In this document: positions 1-14,725 of the stretch, piece by piece
Layout: each line of letters opens with the position of its first letter
How positions within the stretch are numbered: the first letter of the stretch is position 1
Assembly: GCF_901709675.1 (NCBI RefSeq)
Contig: NC_051097.1
Coordinates: 4,741,039-4,805,038, forward strand
Source of the DNA: Syngnathus acus
Taxonomy: Eukaryota; Chordata; Actinopteri; Syngnathiformes; Syngnathidae
Direction of reading: 5' to 3'
Length of the DNA: 64,000 nt
Notes under the pieces: model-generated
The model's input: the letters and a program-made list of their open reading frames with translations, nothing else
The model's database searches: none
Told to the model about the DNA's origin: nothing
Program-made: the position numbers and the translations under genes

Positions 1-132
1 CTGTTGGAGGCTGAGAGCCACGGCAGTGTGGTGCTTTGCAGCCATATGGAGTCGCTGCTCCTCCCTCAGCAGCCTCCTGGCCTCGTCCCGCTCGGCCTCC
101 AAACGAGCCAAGGCATCGCGAATGAACTCTTC
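1..132 (-). CDS. golga2: golga2 exon 24 (runs off window)
   Basis: The acceptor CTGCAG lies just upstream (plus 133-138), and the exon reads [20 protein letters not shown] and onward for 44 codons, a charged coiled-coil segment following the SQKEM end of exon 23 (587-496). It is open to base 1, so the exon or gene continues outside the window. Confidence 0.85.
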
Positions 133-3100
133 CTGCAGAGGCAGGGAAATCGGTCACCAAGTCAAATACAAGCCAGTTACACTACATTCAACGTAAATGG
201 ATCTTATACATGGCAATGCGTGAAGTATTTACAAGGGTCACGCTGTCGTGAAATATGTGATAACCTGAGGTTGCGTAATAGAACCATATTCAATGGTTAG
301 GTGGCACATGAGGTCAAAAAGGCAATGACATTTTTACTTTTCTCCTTTTCAGTTGCAAGTTTTAACATTTCCTATTTTATTACAATGCTTTTACATGCCA
401 ACTGGAAGTCAACATGCCAATTTACACGAAATGTGGGTGTGATTTAGGTATTTGATCCACTGGTTGGAAATACATTAGGAAAATACTCTTCTCACCATCT
501 CTTTTTGGCTCTCAAAATCTTGCGGGATGATGATGGAGGATGACTCAGTCATATTTTCTTGAGGCAACTGGCTCTCCACTCCGTCTCCTGAGCAACATGA
601 TATATCAAAGGTCTTAATAAACAATTTTACTGATATTGCTAATGATACGAACCTTCATCTCGGGGTGCCATGGCTAAAGCTGAACTGTTGAGCAGCTCTC
701 TGACCTCAGCCTTCAAATACTCGTTATCTTTCACCAAATTATCCAAATACTCCTGAATGAGGGGTGGGGGGGGGGGCAGTCATTTCATTAATTCACCAGA
801 AAAGAATTGGGAAGCACATGCTTACATACCTGTGCTCGCTTCAATTCATTCTGGCTGACTTCCAGCTGAGCGCGGCCCTGAGACTCGTCGTGCTGCAGCC
901 GGTCCATGAGTTGGCTCTGTGTATAATACTGCCGGTGGACCTGCTCCCTCTCGGAGACCAGTGTCTGGTAGGCGGCGCTGTACTGCTGCAAGTGGGCCGC
1001 CACCTGGTCCCTCTGCTCGGCCAGACCTTGAGCCTCCTTGTTTTTCTCTTCCAGCTGGTAGCAGGAGAAAGCCAAAATTAGCACAACCATCTGAGATAAA
1101 TGTTTGGTATGGAAAAACAATAACAATGGAGGACAGAGACTCCTAAAGATTGTATTGAAACACATGTGTGAAGTGGAAAGGAAAAAAAAAAAAAAAAACA
1201 CCAGGTCCTTCAATCATCTCATTTCACTTAATGAGGCAGAAAATGATTTTTAGATTTAGTACAAATGTTTGTTCATCTGCCAGTGGTTTGGACATTAGGT
1301 ATATTTGTTCTTTTAATGTAGAATGTGTACGTTGGCTGAAAAAAGTTTGGCAAACAGTGACGCAGATGATGCGAACCTGCTCTTTCACGTTGTGCAGCTG
1401 CTCTTGAAGCTCGCCCATTCTGCGCGCCAGCTCCTTCTTAACATGTTGCTCTGACTGAATGGCGGTGGTCAGCTCCATGTTCTCATTTGTCTGCAAAACA
1501 ACAGACACAAATATTTCAGATTAAAAAGGTAGCAATCTCTCTCGTTCAAAACTAAGCCTATGTGTCCCTCGTCAATCCTAAAATTAAAATAAATCCGGGG
1601 TGTACAAGTCAGTTGGGAAACATTGAAGCTAAAAAAAAAAAAAAAAAAAAACTCACCAGTTGAACAAAGCCGTTCTGCAGCTCAGCAAGTTGGTCTTTCA
1701 GCGTTCGGTTCTGCGTGAGCGCACGACTGATGGTCGCCTTGTCTGACTGAACGTCTTCGAGCATGCGGCGACGGTCGTCGCCCTCCTGGGCTTGGCGCTC
1801 CGCCTGCTGCTCCAGTTCCGCCAGGTGTGCTTCTTGCTCTGAGCACAGGCGACTCAGCTGCTCATTGTCGCGGAGCTGTGAGGAGAAATTGCAGTCTTGA
1901 AGATGCTTGGAAATACTTCAGGGTAAAAAAAATTACTAGATATCGGTGCACACCTGGGACTGGTACTGCTCATCGAGAGCGTCCTTTTCCTGTTGTAGAG
2001 TGTTGAGTGTTTCTTGTAGAGCTATTTCGCTCTCTGAGGGGCCTGAGGATTGCGGTTCTGCTGCGCTTTGGTCTTTGCTCTCTTGGGACAGTATTGCTGG
2101 AAGAGATGGACAAGAAACAGATTTAGGTCCGTGCAAAAATTCTATACAAGCGGTTCAAGGTAAAAAAAAAAAAAAAAAGGAGCCATATTGTTTCATTTCA
2201 TTGTGTTATAGTTATGACCTAAAGTGTTATGTCATACAAATATTAGTTGCAATTGACTTTACTCCTGATTTAATGTCGTTCAGTGATAAACGACATTTTT
2301 CAAATTTGAGAACTGCAGTAAACCGATTGTATATTAAAGAATGTGACAGTAACCATTTTAGCTTACCTGCGGCATTCTTTAGCTCTGTGATTGCAGCTTC
2401 AAGTTCTTGAACTCGTTCAATGTTTCTGTCCCTCTCTTCTGCAACCAGTGACACCTTCAAGATGGACAAGACATTTGTACAATTAACCACGCATATTTAC
2501 AATTTGGCATTCGCATATTTTTTCAAAGCTAATATCAGGTCTCCTTTAAATCTGAGTGTGGTTTACTTGTGTCAGCAGCTGCTCTGTTTTGTCCTTCCAA
2601 ATGCGGCCGCCCTCCTGGATTTGCTCCGCATAGCAGTCTCTCTCCGTCTTTAGCTGAGCAACCAACTCCATCAACTATATGAACAACAAAAAGGTTTTAA
2701 AAGTCAAATGTGTTGCAAAGGAAAAGCAGCAATTTCTACAAATGGTATTACAGGTTTCTACACAATAAACAAGCCTGAACCTGCTGGTTATGAACTTCAA
2801 TCTGCTGCTTTTCTTCCAGCAGTAATTGGATCTGCTGGTTGGCACTACTGGGATCCGACTGGGTGGAGCACTGGGCCAACAAAGAAACGCAGCAATGGAG
2901 ACGTGTAAGAATCCCATTACAATACAAATAAGAAACAAAATTCTAATTTTTGATGAAGGTCCAACTGACCTGCTGCAACATGAGGTCGGCGATCTCGAGC
3001 CTCTTGCGGAGATCCTCTACCTCCAACCGCAATGCTCCCGTCTCTTGCGCTCTTTGCCTTAGCTGCTCTGAGAGCTCCGAACGCTGCTGTTTGGACTCGT

Positions 3101-6100
3101 CGCTTAAATTGCTGCAAACAACAAAAATTGCGTGCAGCTTTTTAGTCTCTTGCTGGTCTTTGATTATTTTACAAACACACATGCAAAATGGGACTAACTT
3201 TTGCCAAAACATCTCACTTACTTTTGTTTAAATACCTCTAGTCTCAGGGCGTCTCTCTCTTTTTCTAACTCTTTGTTATGCTGGCGGGAAAGAAAAAAAA
3301 AAAAAAAAAAAAACAAGAGAAAGAAGAGTCACAGAGCTATATGTGAAGCAAAGAATAATTTTTGATTCGTTTGAACCTTGTCTGTGTCTACCTTTTCCAA
3401 CTGTTTCTGTTGCGTCGACACGGACGACAGTGTTCTCTCAAGCTCCGACACTCTTTGCTTTGTTGACTGCAGTCGGCTATTCAGCTCCTCTGCTTCTCCT
3501 GAACATGAAACATCATTTAAACAAAAAGGACTTGCCACTAGGGATTGTTTGTTAAGGTCAAACATCGTGGGAACACCCCGACCTGCTTTCTGCCGCGCGG
3601 CCTGTTGCGTGTACTGTAGTGCGGTCTGTAACTCCGATTTCTCCGACACCAGTATGCCAATGGTTTGAATGTGAACCTTGGGAGATGAAATAAAATGCGG
3701 CGATTTGTCTGATGCCCCCTGAATCAATCACTGTGTTTGCAATGTCATTACACTTTCAGTTAGTTAGGCCCAATCACTAAACAAATGCAAATCGTTAGCG
3801 CATAGAATTTATTTTTATTTTAAGGCATTGATTCTATTGGTTGAAGCCGTATAGCATTAAATGCTACACCATACAAAGATTTAAAAGTCATGTCGAATAT
3901 GAGAATTTACCTGCAATTGCTCCCGCATGGTTCCCTGCTCTTTTGAAAACTTTTGTTCAAATTCCTTTCGCTCCTGAATGAACAGAAATGCAATTGTCAT
4001 GAATATCCGGGAATGAGAGGAGCTACGGGAATGAAGATAAAGAGGCAAATAAAGACCTTCTGCAGCTGGTCTGTGAGCCCCTGACATTGTTGTGCCTGAG
4101 AAAGTAAAAAGATCACAAGCTATCGTCACTGCAGCGTGACACTAAGAAATTTAAGTTAATGTCAGAACATCAGATTTGGTCTTTTTTTTTTAGCTAAGCC
4201 AACAACTTTACAATCTACCAGTGTTTGGGATGTGTTTTCTTCTCCTATCGGGCTATACAAATAGCTAAGTACACTTTTGTAACTGTTTGGAGAAATGCAT
4301 TCAGCAAGGGAGAGGGGAGGAGAATTGCATGACTTACGTGCATGGGTAACCATTTTAGTGAGGATACTAAAGGTGGCGTGCCATAAAGTTGACATGCAAC
4401 ACAGTTCGTGCACTTTGGGCATTCAAAGACTCACACGCAGCTTCTTACCAGCTGGTCAAGCTTGGTATTGAGCTGAGAGTTTGTTAAGTTGCTGGACTCC
4501 AGGGCAGCAGACAGCTCCTGGTTCCGGCTCTACCGTGTACACATGCATCCGGGAAAGAAGGGAAACATGGAAGAGAATGATAACGTGTTTGCGGCACACG
4601 ATAAATAAAAAGGATAGGGAAGGAGAAACAATTGTAAATGTTTATCACAAGGGCAAACGATAGCAGTTTTATATGTGGTGAAAAAAAAAAGAAAATGTGA
4701 CCGATGGAATGTGTGAAAAATAATTAACATTCCGTCATACGTCTAATTCTCTCTCGCCAATGGATGGTGCGCTGTCGCCATTCAGGTGTGCAGCAGATGA
4801 CTGAAATCACAAAAATGGAAGAACCTAATTTAAAAAAAAAAAAAAATTCAAGAATTAAGTCAGATTTGTATTTGTCCGAGGTTGCAGCAACGTACTTCAG
4901 AGACCAGGCCGTTTAGTTGCTGAGAGAGTTGTCGCAAGCTCTCTGTGGAAGACAGCTGTCTGTGGAATAAGTGAAATTTGAAATAAAAAACCAGGTTGCT
5001 TCTAGGTAACCTGATTTTTTTTTTCTTTTTTAGGGACAATTGCTTCAGCTTTAGAAAACAAAATCTTCATCATACTGTGAGACTTGAGTGAAATAAAAAA
5101 GCCAACCTACCTATTTTCCTCTGATAAACTCTCATTGCCATTAGTGTCAGGGTAGTCCTGCAAAAAAAAAAAAAAAGAAACATCAACAATGAACACACCC
5201 CAAAAATAAAACAGCACACAAATGATTGACTGTGGGGCTTCCGTATTTTTTTCTTTTAAACAATATCTTCTAGACAACGCTACTGTTGTCCACTGTTGCT
5301 GTGGGCCTTTGTTTCGTGCTTCTGGTGAATTCAACCAAATTCTTATTTTCCCCTATTTATTAAGATGCTGAGCAATGAAACTGTGGTTTGAGCTTCCATG
5401 ACAGAGACACACCTGCAGCATGTCAGTGTGGTGTCCGGCACTCTGAAGGTTAGTAGCAATGTTAGTGCTAGTAGCGTTAGACATGGGTGAGGGCCGGTCG
5501 AGCTCGGCCTTTGGAGGGGGACCAGAGGATGCGATGGTCTCCATGGCGGCAACGGTCTGAGGTGGCATGTACACAAAACAATATAAGTGTTATGGCGACG
5601 CCAAAAAAAAGCAACACAAAAGCTTTTATGCGCACTGACAACATGCTATTCATATAATAAAACACGAGACATGAAGCACTTTGCCAGCCGTTTTTTTGAG
5701 ACAAGCTTATTTTGTGGAGCCTGTTCAAAATACCGTCATGCATGTGTTTGGCCTATCCAAACTATCATTACTATTTAAAATGCATGGTGGGGGAGAGGAG
5801 GGGGGGGGGGGGGGGGGTACATGAATGCAGCATTTTCTCAAAACCTCAAGCTGGGCACGTGCTCTGTGCACCATTCATTTAAGAAGTCGGTTAGAATGTG
5901 CGCTTCAATCATAAAAAAAACACGAGGAGGAGGAGCAAGAAGAGGAGGACGTTAGGAAAGCATACAAAAAAAGTAGAGCAGACACAAGGATAGATAGAGC
6001 TTACCTGACTTTTGCCATATGCAGGCAGGATTATTCCATTGCTTTGACTAAGTGCTTTGAGAATATTGTCAAACTGGAGACACGAGGGAGAAACGGAAGG

Positions 6101-7763
6101 GAATAGAGGAAATCTTTAGAAGAGAATGACAAAACAGCGTAGGAGGCAGACATTTTAAGGATTCCACACAGGAAGTTGTCTAGGAAAAAAGTTCCAAAAA
6201 ATAGAAGGCGATTGAGTATATGAGTCTACTGTCTTAATATAATGTTCTTGTCTTATTTTATCTTTTGGAGTAAGTGTTAGAAACAACAGGAAACTGAATA
6301 TCAAGTAGAAAAGCAGGAGAAGCAAAAAATTAGATGCTGCTTGACCGGGCTTACATTGTCTGGTGAGTTTCTGTCAATGGAGGTTGCATCGTATTGGTTG
6401 GGTCCCTTCATTTTCCTCTTCTTCTTGGCTCCTGCACCAGGTTGAACTCCTTCACCAACTCCTTTTTCTCCTCCAACACTGGTTGGAGTGCTCTTCTGCT
6501 GGAACTCCTTGAGCTGAACAACACGTGAAAGAAAAGATGTGATTTAAAATGATGTGATTTGCTCTGCTTTAATTTGTTTACAGAGAGGGTCGCAGCCTTG
6601 AGAGCGCGATTCGTGTTTATCATTTAATCTGCATGCATCAAGAAGCCACCTTGTTTTATGCTTGAATTTTATTCGCAGATTTTCAATCTGCTTTGACACA
6701 ATTTGTCATCCACTTGTTAAGTATCTACGAAACAAAGTTGTGTTGTGTATTGCCATGATTTTATGGAGATAATTTAAACACTGTATCTGCTGTATTACTA
6801 AATATTATCTCTGGATGGGTTTTATTTTGCAGAATTGTTTTACGTGCCTGAGGTTTTCTATCTGTCTGGTGTGTTAAATGTAATCATCCCGACCGGCGGC
6901 TCTAGGTTAGAGGTATGCAAGCAAGAATGCACCCAACCTTGTCCCAAAACAATGTTAATCATCAGGTTCTGTTTCAAACGAAGCGAGGCAGAGCTGGTCC
7001 GTCTATTTTTTATTTGTCTATGTGCCTATTAAGTTTGAAATACTGACGATAGGAGTAAAATATCACACAAGACAGATAAATATACACAAATGTCGGCAGA
7101 GTGACTTCCTACAAGGTAACGACGCACATCTTAATGGAATATTGTAACTAGCAAACACGCCTAAGCCAAACACACTGCGGGACAGGGAAGAGGGCTGTCA
7201 GCTGTCAAAACACTCCCCGTCATTCTATCGGTGTCACTGGAACTTACGATCGACCAACAAAAGATAATCTGAAAAACGAATCATTGACACAATTATACTC
7301 GTACATCGCTTCCTTGTCATGAGTTTCCCCGTTTTGCTCATTTCAAATTAGCTAAGTTAGCACGTTCCGCTACGACGGGTTACACGTTTTAGTTTTGTCA
7401 GCGAAAAAGCAACTTGAACGCCTGGAAGAAAGCGATCGCTAACAATTCAGATGGTATCGCGTGGTAAAAATGTCACTTGGAAATAAAAACGATGAATATA
7501 ATATTGAAAAGTTGATGTTAAAAAGCAAAGGCCTCAATAAAGCACCGGGCTTTCTTGGGCATCGATGTTCGAGACAACCGACAGAGGCAGAATAAGCGTC
7601 GGCCGTAGAGGTCGGAAGACGTGGAATGATATATGCAATCGTGACAAAATAGCACGAAATGGGGGAGAATAATAGTTGCTCTAAAACATAGCGGAATAAT
7701 CGGGTTACATTTTACCTTTTTCTTGGCTGCGGCGAGTTTTATTTGCCTGCTCTGGTCGGCCAT
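1..7763 (-). CDS. golga2: golga2 / GM130, cis-Golgi matrix protein (24 coding exons, 3' partial)
   Basis: GM130 is a long coiled-coil golgin on cis-Golgi membranes that tethers vesicles through p115 and binds GRASP65. Coding exons in transcript order: 7763-7716, 6513-6355, 6073-6005, 5556-5413, 5157-5111, 4959-4896, 4800-4741, 4529-4449, 4095-4057, 3973-3911, 3676-3583, 3498-3392, 3280-3222, 3111-2970, 2870-2781, 2674-2567, 2454-2367, 2096-1954, 1875-1657, 1490-1377, 1054-830, 752-653, 587-496, 132-1. All junctions keep frame (2487 nt, 829 codons). Recognisable family segments are the start [34 protein letters not shown] (exon 6), [13 protein letters not shown] (exon 11), ISRALTQNR (exon 19) and [20 protein letters not shown] (exon 20). 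Residues 1-69 are basic (KKKRKMK), as in the p115/importin-alpha binding N terminus; from about residue 198 the chain is heptad-rich coiled coil. The mammalian protein is about 1000 aa, so roughly 170 C-terminal residues, including the GRASP65-binding end, are missing off the left edge. Introns hold no other genes. Confidence 0.96.
5800..5817. repeat. poly-G run of 18
   Basis: An uninterrupted G tract in the golga2 intron between exons 3 and 4 (poly-C on the transcribed strand). Such runs are prone to length errors in assembly. Confidence 0.9.
7716..7763 (-). CDS. golga2: golga2 first coding exon
   Basis: The ATG at 7763-7761 (minus) opens a 16-codon exon ending in AAG before the donor GTAAAA, phase 0. 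The peptide ends in the AAAKKK motif of the GM130 N terminus. The next exon (6513-6355) continues [12 protein letters not shown] and then a KKKRKMK basic stretch. The length and Lys cluster match the family start, so this ATG is preferred over any upstream one. Confidence 0.93.
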
Positions 7764-7802
7764 CCTGCTGCTGCTGTGGTGATCGACGACGGCCCGGACG
7801 AA

Positions 7803-7810
7803 CCACGTCA
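7803..7810 (-). promoter_or_regulatory. UPRE/CRE-like element in golga2 5' region
   Basis: The minus strand reads TGACGTGG, identical to the core bound by XBP1/ATF6-type bZIP factors (UPRE). It lies about 40 bp upstream of the golga2 ATG, in its 5'UTR or proximal promoter. A single 8-mer match can occur by chance. Confidence 0.35.
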
Positions 7811-7911
7811 TCAGTTTGCTTTTCTGATGTGGTCCAGGTCTCTAGAGGGCGCACTTAACTTTGTTTCTTATACTCTATGTGTGTGTTCGTGTGTGGGCAT
7901 GAATACTATTA

Positions 7912-8087
<176 letters not shown>

Positions 8088-8684
8088 TTTGTAATTTATG
8101 TCACATAATACACATACTGAATATTATATTTTTATTATCATCGTATAGATGTAGTTTGGCAGCCATAATTTATACTAATTTTGCTTGTACAGTAATACAA
8201 TTATCAGTACAGTTTTGTTTGATGTGTCCCGTTGTTTGTTCACGTTTTGAGTTTTGATTAAATTCATGAAAGTCTAATCAATAAAAGTTTTGTCATGCAG
8301 TACCGTATTTCTGATGTAATTACGCAACAATCCAAATAAATCATCTGATGCAACAACATGCAGTTAATGCAGTGACAAATAATCCACAGGATTATTTTTT
8401 TCCATTGAAATGTTTAAACATTACTCACTGCAGTGAGTCAACTTTGATTGCCCGAGAAGGGATATCAATTACAATGTGGAATCTAACCTTTGTGTAAAAA
8501 AAAAAAAAAAAAAAACTACCAGCCAGTTATCATGAGTGGCGTGTAACTGCACAAACCACGTCCCCAGTCCAGCCAATCAGCGATGACTTAGACATGTCGT
8601 CATAGACGCTTTCTACGTACAAATCATCAACGGCCAGCGTGCCAAACGGAACCAATCGGCGCGTTCCAACGCGCAGCCTCTCGT

Positions 8685-8703
8685 CCAATCGCTGGCCTCC
8701 ACG
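8685..8703 (+). promoter_or_regulatory. hspa5: ERSE (ER stress response element) of hspa5
   Basis: Exact consensus CCAAT-N9-CCACG: CCAAT at 8685-8689, nine bases, CCACG at 8699-8703. In this family NF-Y binds CCAAT and ATF6/XBP1 binds CCACG to induce BiP when unfolded protein accumulates. A degenerate second copy (CCAAT-N9-CCAAC) lies at 8652-8670, and another CCAAT box lies near 8573. Confidence 0.9.
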
Positions 8704-8723
8704 ATTGGGAAGCGGTGCCTGAT

Positions 8724-8730
8724 TATATAG
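8724..8730 (+). promoter_or_regulatory. hspa5: TATA box of hspa5
   Basis: TATATAG lies about 20 bp downstream of the ERSE. Transcription should start near 8755, which fits the first noncoding exon ending at 8851. Confidence 0.8.
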
Positions 8731-8754
8731 AGGCAGCGGTCGCATCATTCACTA

Positions 8755-8851
8755 TCACATCTACTAGACAAGAATACTGACAAAATCTCAACTAGCGACA
8801 AGCGGAAATTCTTGACTACATTCCAAGTTTACACTCACTTAAAAGACTAAG
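8755..8851 (+). other. hspa5: hspa5 noncoding first exon (5'UTR)
   Basis: The start is estimated from the TATA box; the end is a good donor, AAG before GTATGT at 8852. The matching acceptor is a strong polypyrimidine tract plus GCAG ending at 9344. The spliced leader (8755-8851 joined to 9345-9387) contains no ATG before the real start codon. Confidence 0.65.
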
Positions 8852-9387
8852 GTATGTTCAATATTTTATTTGAAGCGTACTTTCATTTAATCTAGTTCAA
8901 ATGCAGTTTTTTTGTTTCCAAATCTAACATTGCACGTGTACTGTTATGTCTTAAGAACTGTTCTGTCGTGTTGCACTCTGGTACAACTGTTGGTTTTAAT
9001 TTATTTTGCCATTTTAAGACATAACAATTCCATGTATGTATGTAGTATGTTTTTAGAATTATTTCCCTTACCGGACAAGCTAACCCCGCTAGCTAACTAC
9101 CGGCCTCGGGTAAAAAAAAAAAGTACTGTAATGAAAATGGATGCCTATTGCAGAGGAAAATCTTATGACCCACATATTTTACGTTATTGTCATGTTTATA
9201 TTCAATTTCAAGAAATCTTCCGTCGATCCACGCGACTCGAGCCTTCTCCATTTAGTGTGGCTAGAAGCTAACGTTCATGAACAAGTTGGGAGACATGCAG
9301 TTATACGCCACTCTTTTCTTTTTTTTTTTCTTCTCCCTGTGCAGCTTTATTCGTTTTTTCAAGGGGCGCAACAAGACGATACCCAAA

Positions 9388-12038
<2,651 letters not shown>

Positions 12039-12408
12039 GCAGGTTTAAATGATGATCTCGTCACTCGCTTTAAAATGGAAAAAAAGTAACAGCTTGATGT
12101 ACATATTGGACTGATGATGGGACTCATTGTACGAGAGGGAGGGGCGGCCATACTGAATCTTCCGAAAGACTTTGAAGCGAGTTTAAGCTCGTTTGGTGTT
12201 TTCTTCGCCAGTGGGCGGAGATTTGTCAAGCCTGGATTCTCAAGGCTCACTGCTGCTGTTCTCAGGCAGTCCTGATGGGGATCATGTAGTAGTAGGGGGG
12301 AAGGGGGGGGTGGGGAGCACTATTGTTCATTGTTAGGCTGTCATAATGACTCCTCAAGGCTAAAAGTTATTTATTGAATTTGGTTGTTGTGTTTATGAAA
12401 GACATTGA

Positions 12409-12414
12409 AATAAA
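12409..12414 (+). terminator. hspa5: hspa5 poly(A) signal AATAAA
   Basis: Canonical AATAAA about 370 bp after the stop codon, near the end of an AT-rich 3'UTR. The 3'UTR includes a G-rich stretch near 12295-12316. Confidence 0.8.
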
Positions 12415-12777
12415 TGTTTCATAGAAAATAAGTTGCTTCTACTTTATTTCTTAAGGACACATTTTGTGTACTGATGAAAGTAGGACAAAGGTGTAGTGTG
12501 AATAATCCCTGCCATATTTTAGTATGTTAAATTTGCTGCATCTGCTGTCTGCATCAAACATTGACACGTTTTGAGTCCACATATTGACCAGGATTTCATA
12601 TGACAAATTATTTCAAATTGCCTTTATGCCTATGAGTTTCAACATTCTTTTTTTAAATGGGATAATTCAGACTTTCTGTTAACTGATCTGTGGCGACACC
12701 TAGTGGGAAGAGCTGGAAAAAAACTAAAATGCATGTTTGATTCAAAATTCTTTTCACTTTATTTCCTTTACAGCCCA
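12415..12777. other. hspa5-rabepk tail-to-tail interval
   Basis: Only about 360 bp separate the hspa5 poly(A) signal from the rabepk stop codon. On the minus strand AATAAA occurs at 12763-12758 and 12448-12443, both possible rabepk poly(A) signals. No gene is seen here. Confidence 0.7.
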
Positions 12778-14711
12778 TCATGTTACCACAGTTACAACAC
12801 AGTCATTGTGTATGACTCCTTGTGTATCCATTCCACCGAATACAAAAGCCAAGTGTACTGTCTCAGGACCGGCAGCCGGTGTGGCTGCAGAATCTGGATT
12901 GGCTCTTTGCGCTTCACCGCAATCTCCCACACCCTCTACCTTCCATGGCAGCAAACACATGCAGTGGTCCAGACGGTTCGGGGGTAAATCTCCCTCAAAT
13001 TCCATTAGGGTCCATTTATTTTTTTCTGCAAACAGGTCATGCACCACTGAATTAAACCATGTTGTGTTTGAATAGTACATGATGTAAAGGAATTGTACCT
13101 ATGTTGAATGTGTACATGGCATTACTGGCTCCGTCTGCAGTCAGCCCACCGAGGATGTAGATGTTGTTTCCCAGTGCCATGGCCGAATGTGCGGCCACGC
13201 CAGGTGGAACATCTCCTTCGGGCTGCACCAACTCCCACGTCATACTACCTTTACATTGCAAACATCAATGACATCAGCGTCAGACTCCTAGGTTCATGCT
13301 ATACGATGCAGAACCAACCATAGTTTGTGAATCAGCATTTAAAGAAAATCTCATTTTACTATTTTCACTGGCATACATTTGACAGTCTTACTTGGATCAA
13401 GAGAGTACATATCATCCAAGATGTAATCATTCGCCATGCCGCCATGAATGTAGATCTTTGAGCCTGCTGCCACTATAACGTGTCCGTGTCTGACCGGCGG
13501 CTGTGCGCCTTGTGTTTCTGGCTGCGTCCAGGTGGAAGACACTGGGAAGACCACAATCATGCTGAAATATCCACATTTCTGTGGTTGATGTGTGGAAATA
13601 AGTCAGTCTAAAACTGACCGGTATCAAAGATGTGAAGTCTCTGGTCTGAGACTGGTGATGAACCTGCTTCCCCACCAGAAAACACGTATAATGAGCCACC
13701 CAAACAGGCCGAGTTGGTGTGATACGTCCTTGGACTGGGGGGCTCGCCCGTTACTGTCACATTCTCCCAGTGGGCTTCGCTTTCTGTAGATCACATCAGT
13801 AGACATATTTGTATCACGGTACTGAAACTAAGTCTTTTTTTTTTACCTGCTACTTTGATTTTTTGGATACAGTTGCGGTTGCCACTCTGCTCCGCTCCCC
13901 CGAACACCCATAAGCTTTGTGGTGGGCTTTCGGGCACCAACGTGCAGTGCTCATATCGAGCTTTTAGACCTTCCCAAGGTAATGCATCCCACTCAAGACA
14001 CTCTAGAAAGGTCAAGAGATGATGGTTATTGCAACAACAGTTTACATATAGCAAAAGACAATCATAAATGCTCAAAAAGAAAACTGCATTGATTGATTCA
14101 TTGCTGAACATCTTTTAGTAATGCCAAGACATCACAAATATGTGCTTATACTGCAATCTTAATTATATAAAGGTTGTCAATAAAAAATATTTATGTCCAA
14201 ATGTTTGGAGTTTTTGTTTCTAAATATTTTTTTTTTCAGGAAAAACAAAAAACAACAGTGCAAATGTGTTATTAAAAACATGTCATTAATTTGTATATAT
14301 TTTAGGATAAGGGATGACATCTGAGCAATCTGATTGGCCGTTTACTAATCGCTAACAATCTTCCTGCCTGTGCTTTGAACATACATGCAATTGGGTAAAT
14401 AATTGTTCTTTAAATGAGAGAATTGCTAAAATCCGTACTTAGATTTATAGCGTGTGTATGCGAGAAGCTGCCACCAGGATTTGCTCCCCCAACGATGAGG
14501 ATCATTTCATTGCCATCATTTCCAGACCAGTAAGTGCAGGTGTGTCCCACGCTCACGCCGGGTGGTTTCCCACTCGGTACCAAGGAATACCTAAAAGGGC
14601 AACAAGGTTGCAAACAAGGTTAGTAAATGTATGCAACCAAACTAATATTGCTGCTTACCATATTCCTTGTTTGGGCTTTTCTTGAGCTTCCAGCACTGGG
14701 AGAAGCTCCAT
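12778..14711 (-). CDS. rabepk: rabepk, Rab9 effector with kelch motifs (p40), complete
   Basis: RABEPK binds GTP-Rab9 and promotes late endosome-to-TGN transport of mannose-6-phosphate receptors. Coding exons in transcript order: 14711-14659, 14590-14439, 14002-13847, 13783-13619, 13541-13392, 13248-13099, 13025-12778; all phases fit, 357 aa (human 372). It starts MELLPVLEAQEKPKQGIWYS and ends DCVVTVVT. Six kelch blades are marked by double-Gly motifs: LIVGGANPGG, WVFGGAEQSGN, LYVFSGGEAGS, IYIHGGMAND, IYILGGLTADG and FVFGGMDTQG, with the usual downstream Trp residues. It is a beta-propeller with little else, acting in the cytosol or on endosomes. A 5'UTR portion (14712-14725) follows an acceptor CCCTAG, implying an upstream noncoding exon. 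HSPA5-RABEPK adjacency is conserved in vertebrates. Confidence 0.97.
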
Positions 14712-14725
14712 GGCCGTAGATCTAA

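Noticed and set aside
13624-13806. Minus-strand frame across rabepk exon 4
   Set aside because: Off-frame shadow of the true kelch-encoding frame.
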